Assembly: GCA_023415275.1 (NCBI GenBank)
Contig: JAEZLJ010000084.1
Coordinates: 1-28,452, forward strand
Origin: Bacteroidota bacterium
GTDB taxonomy: Bacteria; Bacteroidota; Bacteroidia; Chitinophagales; Chitinophagaceae
DNA length: 28,452 bases
Reading direction: 5' to 3'
In this document: positions 23,841 to 28,452 of the stretch, in pieces
How the letters are laid out: each line of letters opens with the position of its first letter
Position numbering within the stretch: position 1 is the stretch's first letter
Position numbers and translations under genes: made by a program
The notes under the pieces: model-generated
The model's input: the letters and a program-made list of their open reading frames with translations, nothing else
What the model was told of the DNA's origin: nothing
Database searches by the model: none

Positions 23841-25221
23841 TCGTTAGTTGGGTCATCAACACTACCAGCACCATGCAGGCAGCCAGCACTAAAGTAAGCC
23901 AAACATTTAGCATCATTTGCCTGGCCGTGTAAAAGAGTATTAATAAAGCAATAGCCGTAATTAAGTAAATGGCCCACGATGCAGCATGGCCGGTTAATTC
24001 TTGTTTTTTATTGGCCACCAGGTAACAGGCTGCCGCACCAAAATACTGGCTGGCAATAGCCGCGATGCAGCAGCCTATGGCACCATACACAGGTATCAAT
24101 AAAGAGTTCAGCACCGTATTGAGCGTCACTGCTATGAACAGGATCACCAGTAGAGGCCTGAATTGCAGGGTGGCTGTAAGCACCGATCCGTAAATATGCA
24201 TGATCAAATAGGCCGGTAATACAGCCAAACCTAATTGGATCACTATCGAATGATACAAAGTATCAGAATGGTAAAGCAATGCCTGTATCCATCCTGCATA
24301 TTGCCAGCCAAAGCAGGCCACGCCCAATCCAAAGAATAATAAAAGGTGTCGAAGATTTAAAACAACGTTGGTTATTTCCTGGTTATGCTGGCGGTGCCTG
24401 GCTACAAAAGGCACAAGAAATGCTGCTGCCAGGTAACCTACCATGTTACATGCATCCAGCAATCGGTAGGCTGATGCATAGATGCCCGCTTCGTAAGAAC
24501 CATTGGCATGAAGCCGTAGTAATAAAAAACCGTCAAGGCGGTTGTGTACGGACATCAGTAAGATCACCAGCGCAAAGGGTGCAATGGCACGCAGCACTTC
24601 CACCAGGTTTTCTTTTTCTCCGCCCTGCCACCATTGGTTCACGCTGATGACCACCAGGGCTGCTGCCACTGCCAGCGCGGTACATAACAATTGCACCTGC
24701 AAGAAAAGCACTATGTTGATGCGGCCAAACACCAGGGGGAAATACAATAGTGCTCCGCACAAAATGATCATAAGCGATTTATCCAAAACAGAAAGCCATG
24801 CGTCTGTGGTAAACTGTTGCCTGGCACTGACCACACTGCGCAGGAAAACAAATAAGGAATTCAGTAGTTGTATGCCCGTAATATATAGCAACAGTGTCCA
24901 ATCCTTCAAGCCTGCCAGCAGGCCTGCTATAATCATCACCAATACATAGATACCGCCCATGGTGAGCTTAATGGAACTATACTGCTTCAACTGCACCGGG
25001 TGTTCGCTCGCCAGCTTTTGATTCATCATGTTTGAAAGGCCGGCATCTGCTACAAACAGGAAAATGAAAGAGAGATTGAGCAGGGCGAAATAGCTACCAT
25101 ACACTTCATGACCTACCACGTTCTGCACATTCCGGTCTATAAAGAAGATCCATACTGGTTTGATGAGCAGGTTCAATGCCAGCAGCCAGGTAAGTCCTTT
25201 AAAAAAGGGTTGAGGTCTCAT
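23809..25221 (-). CDS. Lipopolysaccharide/polysaccharide flippase (Wzx-like, MOP superfamily)
   Basis: This 470-residue protein has about twelve to fourteen membrane helices and the general look of RfbX/Wzx flippases: MRPQPFFKGLTWLLALNLLI at the start, VVGHEVYGSYFALLNLSFIF and DAGLSNMMNQKLA early, and LNSLLIPVYGAIGCCIAAI later, where the P-x-YG-x-x-G-x motif is typical of the MOP superfamily. It should move undecaprenyl-linked oligosaccharides across the inner membrane. The ATG at 25221 is chosen because it gives the normal flippase N terminus; a longer in-frame reading upstream overlaps the Lrp gene. The gene begins 4 bases after the Lrp stop and is clearly in the same operon. Confidence 0.88.
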   Translation of the reverse strand: MRPQPFFKGLTWLLALNLLIKPVWIFFIDRNVQNVVGHEVYGSYFALLNLSFIFLFVADAGLSNMMNQKLASEHPVQLKQYSSIKLTMGGIYVLVMIIAGLLAGLKDWTLLLYITGIQLLNSLFVFLRSVVSARQQFTTDAWLSVLDKSLMIILCGALLYFPLVFGRINIVLFLQVQLLCTALAVAAALVVISVNQWWQGGEKENLVEVLRAIAPFALVILLMSVHNRLDGFLLLRLHANGSYEAGIYASAYRLLDACNMVGYLAAAFLVPFVARHRQHNQEITNVVLNLRHLLLFFGLGVACFGWQYAGWIQALLYHSDTLYHSIVIQLGLAVLPAYLIMHIYGSVLTATLQFRPLLVILFIAVTLNTVLNSLLIPVYGAIGCCIAAIASQYFGAAACYLVANKKQELTGHAASWAIYLITAIALLILFYTARQMMLNVWLTLVLAACMVLVVLMTQLTNARKLFIRLQ

Positions 25222-25225
25222 AGTT

Positions 25226-25693
25226 TCAGGAGCTGATGCTGACACTGCGGTTGAGGCTTTCTTCCAAGGAAATGAATGTTTCCGTACGTTCAATACCCTT
25301 GATCTTTTGCAGTTCATCATGTAGCACAGTTCGCAGCTGGCCAATATCCTTGCACACGATCTCAGCAAAGATGCTGTAGTTGCCCGTGGTATAGTTCATA
25401 CGTACAATTTCAGGAATTTTCTTCAGGTCACGGGCCACTGTATCATACAGGGAGCTTTTCTCCAGGTAGATACCTATAAAGGCAATAACATCATAACCCA
25501 GTTTTTTCAGGTCTACCTGGAAGCGCTGGCCCTGGATGATGCCGGCATCCTGCAGCTTTTTAATGCGCACATGAATGGTGCCTGCCGAAACAAAGAGCTT
25601 TTTGCCCATTTCGGCATAGGACAGGCCTGCATCGTGCATCAATTGCTGGATGATCTGCAGATCCAATTTGTCAATATTCAAATCAGGGGTCAT
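25226..25693 (-). CDS. Lrp/AsnC family transcriptional regulator
   Basis: This 155-residue regulator has an N-terminal helix-turn-helix (LDLQIIQQLMHDAGLSYAEM, then VSAGTIHVRIKKLQDAGII) and the C-terminal RAM ligand-binding domain (AFIGIYLEKSSLYDTV ... YTTGNYSIFAEIVCKD ... IERTETFISLEES). Both are normal in length for the family. The ATG at 25693 fits the family start. It is the first gene of the polysaccharide operon (flippase, Wzz-like, ligase/polymerase), an uncommon place for such a regulator. Upstream are three copies of ATTGAATRATWTC spaced 30 and 31 bp, good candidates for its own binding sites, which also overlap the divergent ncRNA promoter. Confidence 0.92.
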   Translation of the reverse strand: MTPDLNIDKLDLQIIQQLMHDAGLSYAEMGKKLFVSAGTIHVRIKKLQDAGIIQGQRFQVDLKKLGYDVIAFIGIYLEKSSLYDTVARDLKKIPEIVRMNYTTGNYSIFAEIVCKDIGQLRTVLHDELQKIKGIERTETFISLEESLNRSVSISS

Positions 25694-25706
25694 TTGGTAG
25701 GCTTAA

Positions 25707-25780
25707 ATTGAATAATTTCTAATCACATTGCAATATATTGAATGATATCTAAACTTTTGTAATTTTGATTGAATAATATC
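25707..25780. promoter_or_regulatory. Three phased ATTGAATRATWTC boxes, candidate Lrp-type operator
   Basis: Copies lie at 25707-25719 (ATTGAATAATTTC), 25737-25749 (ATTGAATGATATC) and 25768-25780 (ATTGAATAATATC). The steps are 30 and 31 bp, about three helical turns, so all three face the same side of the DNA. The middle box overlaps the -33 element and the third the predicted start site of the divergent ncRNA promoter. Confidence 0.6.
25738..25767 (+). promoter_or_regulatory. Consensus sigma-ABfr promoter of the 25774-26097 ncRNA
   Basis: TTG (25738-25740), a 19-base spacer and TAATTTTG (25760-25767) fully match TTG-N19-TAnnTTTG. It points rightwards, away from the Lrp gene, into a stretch with no long open frame. 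Confidence 0.75.
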
Positions 25781-26097
25781 CAAGGCATCCTATCTTTGAC
25801 TTGTCAAGTTCATTGAAAGGGAAGTATGGGAAAGAAAAGAAACCAGAAACCCAAAAAATTATACTGTGGGGTGATGAAACCTTAGGCAGACATGCCCCCT
25901 TGTCTCGGGGGTGGGGATCACAGGATAAACAGAAAGTAGAGCCGACGTTACTCAGGTAAGGCCGACCAGGGTTGACCACTAAATCTTTGCTTTCATGCTA
26001 ACTGCTCCGTGGAGGTTCGACTCCTCCCCCTACAGCATTTCATGTGTGTTTTAAGCTCGTAAGTGTCTGAGATTGCCAGGCTTACGAGCTTTTTTTA
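25774..26097 (+). ncRNA. Structured RNA of unknown class with a tRNA-like 3' end
   Basis: A consensus promoter at 25738-25767 and a strong terminator at 26053-26098 define a transcript of about 320 nt with no substantial open frame. Near its 3' end GGAGG-TTCGACT-CCTCC (26011-26027) is a perfect tRNA T-arm with a canonical T-loop. It is followed directly by CCCTACA-G (26028-26035), which pairs with TGTGGGG at 25865-25871 (seven pairs, one G-U) as an acceptor-like stem. TGAT/ATCA (25872-25875, 25917-25920) stacks on it. GACA/TGTC plus CCCCC/GGGGG (25889-25911) can form a pseudoknot. The enclosed 140 nt do not fold as a normal D and anticodon arm, and the G-U position and ends do not fit tmRNA. 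No CCA is encoded. Class unknown. Confidence 0.6.
25826..25885 (+). CDS. Possible 19-codon leader peptide within the ncRNA
   Basis: ATG at 25826, preceded by the purine-rich GAAAGGGAAG as ribosome-binding site, opens the frame MGKKRNQKPKKLYCGVMKP, ending in TAG at 25883. It is strongly basic. The final codons overlap the 5' strand of the acceptor-like stem, so translation would disrupt that structure. It may be a regulatory leader or chance. Confidence 0.3.
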   Translation: MGKKRNQKPKKLYCGVMKP

Positions 26098-26098
26098 T
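26053..26098 (+). terminator. Strong intrinsic terminator of the ncRNA
   Basis: An 11-bp perfect stem AAGCTCGTAAG/CTTACGAGCTT (26053-26063 with 26081-26091) with an inner CTG/CAG pairing is followed by TTTTTTATTT. Confidence 0.9.
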
Positions 26099-26169
26099 TT
26101 AGTAATATTCGCAATAATCATTAACATTTTTATCAAATCAAATGACTAGTTTATATATTAATGAAACTA

Positions 26170-27660
26170 TCAAAAACCTTCATAATATTTTGATTCAGAA
26201 TGCATGACTCGATCAATTCCTAAATTCTTTACTCCCATTTGTAACGCCAAATATATCCTCAGAAAACTAGGTATTTGAAAGTGACCTTTATTACCGTTGA
26301 CTTGTTTTTTTTTACATATCTCAATAATATTATTTCCTGTCAGTGTAAATGGGAAAAAATTTACAGGATAACCTAATCTATGTAAAATCTGTTTTCTTTT
26401 TCTTAAAGTATTTAAGATTGTAGATACTAGCCACCTATCTAAATCTTTCATTTGTTGTTCATCACTTATAAGAGGATAGAAACTCATAATACCTTTAAAA
26501 TTTAATTTTACATAGGTCCCATTTAAATATTTTTTTAAAGTTTTTTCCGTTAAGTTCCCGTATAAAAAGCGCCTTATTTCTAATATAGTCGTTAGAAAGT
26601 CAGGATCTCTCATTGATGTAGGAAATCTGGCCGCTTGAACTGGAGAATTTTTAATAGGTTGAAGTAAATTCTTATAAAGTAAATATGAAATCCATTTTTT
26701 GATATTTGCAATTGATTGATTCCTAATTCCTATATTTTCGACAGATATTCTATAGCCTAAAAATTCAACATATGTCTTTGGATTTGCAAATTCAGATCTC
26801 ATTCCATTCTTTTGAAGTAAGCTTATCCCATCAGATTTCTCATAGTTAATTGGTATGCCTGTTACTTTAGAAAACTCATTAATAATTTCAAACGCCTTAC
26901 ATATCTTTTGATAATCCTTTGTCCAAATAATTGTATCATCTGCATAACGTGCGAATCTTAACCCCTGATCTTCCAACTTCCTATCTAGCTCCCAACAAGC
27001 AACATTCGCTAGAAATAAAGAAATTGAAGTTCCAAGTGGGATACCTTCTCTTCCTTCTAAAAAAGCATTTATGATATACTCCTCAGTGGCACTAACTAAG
27101 AAACAATTTTCTTTTAACTGCTTCTTTAAGTATTGATGGTTTATTGACCTAAAAAAATTACTGAAATCAAATTCTGCAATGAAGATTCTCGGAGATTGTT
27201 TTAGCTCGTTAGCAATATCCTGAATTGCGAAATGGACATTTCTGTCATTTCTATATGCATAAGCAAATGAGCTAAATCGATGTTTATTTTTTCTAAGTAA
27301 ATCATGATAAAATTTATCTGAAACTGCAGAATCAGGAAGTTGGTAAACACAGATATCCCTTGTACCTCCAGATCTTTTTGGTACTTTTTTTGGGAAAGGT
27401 TCTTCTGGTTTATAAGTACGAGATTGGATTTTAATTGCTATAGATTTCGATATTTTATCGATGTGTTTTAATACATAAAATGGATTATGCTTCTTACTCT
27501 GAGACCACTCTTCGGGCTTTTTCACATCTTTTTTAGGATTAGTATTCAGCCTTTGACGTTTTCGACAATAGTCTATATGTAAATAATTGTGATAGAGTTG
27601 GTATTTTTCTGCGCTACATTCAGCTTCTTGTTTAATTGCTTTATATATTACTTTTTGCAT
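26170..27660 (-). CDS. Reverse transcriptase of the UG/DRT (defence-associated) or retron-like type
   Basis: This 496-residue protein is a single-domain reverse transcriptase. Motifs in order: RSGGTRDICVYQLPD (96-110), AEFDFSNFFRSINH with Asp165, GREGIPLGTSISLFLANV (204-220), RFARYADDTIIW with Asp241-Asp242, and VEFLGYRIS (298-306). The catalytic triad is intact. There is no maturase X or endonuclease domain and no group II intron around it; the roughly 190-residue C terminus is helical and basic. The IPLGTSIS block differs from the PQG of group II RTs and fits the unknown-group/Abi lineage linked to phage defence. The gene is much richer in A+T than its neighbours. An upstream structured RNA ends in a terminator 15 bases before the ATG. 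The exact DRT class cannot be assigned by eye. Confidence 0.85.
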   Translation of the reverse strand: MQKVIYKAIKQEAECSAEKYQLYHNYLHIDYCRKRQRLNTNPKKDVKKPEEWSQSKKHNPFYVLKHIDKISKSIAIKIQSRTYKPEEPFPKKVPKRSGGTRDICVYQLPDSAVSDKFYHDLLRKNKHRFSSFAYAYRNDRNVHFAIQDIANELKQSPRIFIAEFDFSNFFRSINHQYLKKQLKENCFLVSATEEYIINAFLEGREGIPLGTSISLFLANVACWELDRKLEDQGLRFARYADDTIIWTKDYQKICKAFEIINEFSKVTGIPINYEKSDGISLLQKNGMRSEFANPKTYVEFLGYRISVENIGIRNQSIANIKKWISYLLYKNLLQPIKNSPVQAARFPTSMRDPDFLTTILEIRRFLYGNLTEKTLKKYLNGTYVKLNFKGIMSFYPLISDEQQMKDLDRWLVSTILNTLRKRKQILHRLGYPVNFFPFTLTGNNIIEICKKKQVNGNKGHFQIPSFLRIYLALQMGVKNLGIDRVMHSESKYYEGF

Positions 27661-27674
27661 AATACTTTATAATA

Positions 27675-27698
27675 CAAAAAACCCTTACAATTGTAAGG
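27675..27698 (-). terminator. Intrinsic terminator between ncRNA and RT gene
   Basis: CCTTAC-AATT-GTAAGG (27683-27698) is a perfect palindrome followed on the minus strand by GTTTTTTG. It lies 15 bases upstream of the RT start codon, so RT expression would need read-through. Confidence 0.75.
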
Positions 27699-27820
27699 AT
27701 CTTCCACGGAACTACTATGTAAAAATAAATTTCTAATTGAGCCAAACTTTAGCAAGTTTGACTACCAATCCTTAGCTTTTTTAATGCCTAGGGTCAGCAG
27801 GTCCGTTCGTCCTCGCAGGA
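27675..27820 (-). ncRNA. Candidate RT-associated ncRNA (template or primer RNA)
   Basis: A -7 element TATATTTG (27834-27827) and the terminator at 27675-27698 define an RNA of about 145 nt directly upstream of, and on the same strand as, the reverse transcriptase. Hairpins are GTCCT-GCG-AGGAC (27809-27821) at its 5' end, CAAACTT-GCTA-AAGTTTG (27743-27760) in the middle, extended by ATTG/CAAT across an internal loop, and the terminator stem. Between the last two is a U-rich single-stranded stretch (ATTTATTTTTA, about 27717-27729). Retrons and several DRT systems place their RNA exactly here. No peptide is encoded. Boundaries are predictions. Confidence 0.5.
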
Positions 27821-27826
27821 CATATC

Positions 27827-27858
27827 CAAATATATATATTTATTATTATAAAATTCAA
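27827..27858 (-). promoter_or_regulatory. Promoter of the RT-associated ncRNA
   Basis: On the minus strand TTG (27858-27856), a 21-base spacer and TATATTTG (27834-27827) approximate TTG-N19-TAnnTTTG; the predicted start is near 27820, at the base of the first hairpin. Confidence 0.5.
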
Positions 27859-28059
27859 TTCAAAGATTAAAAAAGTAAACCTTGTAATAAATCATATTTC
27901 TCCAATTAATTATAAAGATTTGAAGAATATTATTCATTCTTTTAAATGTTACATAGAGAGCAAGAGTTTTTTTGTAATTATTTTAATTATTAGATTATGA
28001 AAAAAATCTCAAACTTAGGACTTATTAGATTGCATGTTGCAAGAAAAGGGAATGAATCA

Positions 28060-28076
28060 GCGTGCCGTAGGTACGC
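28060..28076. repeat. Short GC-rich palindrome, possible dispersed element
   Basis: GCGTGCC-GTA-GGTACGC forms a 7-bp stem (one G-U) in otherwise AT-rich DNA near the right end of the RT island. Its shape recalls short palindromic intergenic repeats of Bacteroidota; only one copy is in this window. Confidence 0.35.
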
Positions 28077-28144
28077 CTCGTAGGTTTAAAAAAATCAAAA
28101 CATAGAAATGCTCAATGGTCCAAGGAATTATATTTTGTATTTCC

Positions 28145-28452
28145 TCAGGCCACATTCGGATGCAAACAAACCTTCCAGTAATTGATCACCATCAGCAACA
28201 TATCCTTCAACTCTTTCAAACTGTTAGGCTTTTGAAAATAGCCCTGCACCATCAATTCATAAGCCTTATCAACTGATTCCTTTTTGCCAGAAGTGGAGAG
28301 AAATATAAAGGGAATGCTTTTCTTTCTTAAGTAATCATTTTCATTGATCGACTTGCGCATCTCCAGGCCGTTCATAATCGGTAGATTGATATCAGACAGG
28401 ATCATCAAAGGTTTGTCAGTAGTGTCCATGAGGTAGCTGATCACATCCTGGC
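28145..28452 (-). CDS. Response regulator receiver protein (runs off right edge)
   Basis: This is the C-terminal 102 or so residues of a CheY-like receiver domain; the frame is open to the window edge, so the true start lies outside. The phospho-acceptor Asp is in MILSDINLPIMNG, the conserved Thr/Ser in FIFLSTSGKKES, and the conserved Lys in GYFQKPNSLKELK. The protein ends just after the last receiver helix (MLLMVINYWKVCLHP), so it is a stand-alone receiver with no output domain. Such single-domain regulators relay phosphate in two-component pathways. Base composition returns to the host level here. Confidence 0.88.
   Translation of the reverse strand, partial: QDVISYLMDTTDKPLMILSDINLPIMNGLEMRKSINENDYLRKKSIPFIFLSTSGKKESVDKAYELMVQGYFQKPNSLKELKDMLLMVINYWKVCLHPNVA

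Larger units (their letters stand above)
27661..28144. other. 484-base AT-rich intergenic region
   Basis: The left third holds the RT-associated ncRNA (27675-27820), its terminator and promoter. The middle, about 27860-28000, is very AT-rich with no clear gene. A second TAAGTTTG (28017-28010, minus strand) is an alternative -7 element that would give a longer RNA. On the right are two inverted repeats, TTGCA-TGT-TGCAA (28030-28042) and a GC-rich hairpin at 28060-28076. Confidence 0.5.

Noticed and set aside
23809..25368. Longer flippase reading from 25368
   Set aside because: The first 49 residues overlap the Lrp gene out of frame and have no membrane or family features; the ATG at 25221 gives the normal N terminus.
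25865..25880. Hammerhead-like core (TGATGA followed by AAAC)
   Set aside because: There is no stem II between the two conserved parts and no matching cleavage site, so it cannot be a hammerhead ribozyme.
25749..25979. Minus-strand open frame of 76 codons opposite the ncRNA
   Set aside because: It has no protein-like pattern and lies antisense to a region with a clear promoter, structure and terminator.
25865..26037. Ordinary tRNA or tmRNA gene
   Set aside because: The T-arm and acceptor stem fit, but no D-arm, anticodon arm or tag reading frame can be found, the length (about 170 nt) fits neither class, and the 3' end reads GCATTT rather than CCA.
26011..26037. CRISPR repeat or attachment-site duplication
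   Set aside because: The T-arm segment occurs only once in the window, so neither a CRISPR array nor a pair of attachment sites can be supported.
26170..27660. Group II intron or diversity-generating retroelement
   Set aside because: No domain V-like hairpin or maturase domain flanks the RT, and no template/variable repeat pair or variable target gene is visible.

Overview
The window looks like chromosomal DNA of a Bacteroidota species, most likely of the family Chitinophagaceae. The evidence is in the sequence: several -7 elements of the form TAnnTTTG (a few with TTG about 19 bases upstream), two secreted proteins ending in type IX secretion (T9SS) type A sorting domains, SprB-like repeats, a signal-peptide-bearing DUF2911 protein and a PepSY-like protein. 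No plasmid or phage backbone is visible, and most of the window is ordinary core and accessory genome.

Layout. 1-5220: the end of an M28 peptidase, a lipoprotein, a TPR protein, a deoxyhypusine-synthase-like enzyme, a PepSY-like secreted protein, an ACP phosphodiesterase and a DUF2911 protein, mostly single-gene units with their own promoters or terminators. 5289-8912: a giant T9SS-exported surface protein with five six-cysteine repeats. 9147-12940: glutathione peroxidase, a small membrane protein, DusB, a CPBP (CAAX-like) membrane protease and CdsA. 12941-13945: a mostly empty gap, then an unknown multi-pass membrane protein. 14024-16317: a MarR regulator and an acyl-CoA dehydrogenase on the minus strand. 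16514-21533: a modular GDSL esterase with three CBM6 domains, a GT2 glycosyltransferase and an oligopeptide-type ABC permease. 21535-25693: a tight minus-strand operon of an Lrp/AsnC regulator, a Wzx-like flippase, a Wzz-like chain-length protein and an O-antigen ligase/polymerase, i.e. surface polysaccharide export and assembly.

The right end is the unusual part. Divergent from the Lrp gene, a consensus promoter drives an apparently non-coding RNA of about 320 nt (25774-26097). It carries a canonical tRNA T-arm, a 7-bp acceptor-like closing stem, a possible pseudoknot, a 19-codon mini-ORF and a strong terminator. Three copies of ATTGAATRATWTC at 30- and 31-bp steps overlap this promoter and look like binding sites for the Lrp-type regulator. 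Next to it is a distinctly AT-rich island (about 26100-28140) with a 496-aa reverse transcriptase (YADD motif). It is preceded on the same strand by a compact structured RNA of about 145 nt that has its own promoter and intrinsic terminator. This resembles the RT-plus-ncRNA layout of retrons and defence-associated RT (DRT/UG) systems and is the best candidate here for an undescribed system. The window ends inside a response-regulator gene.
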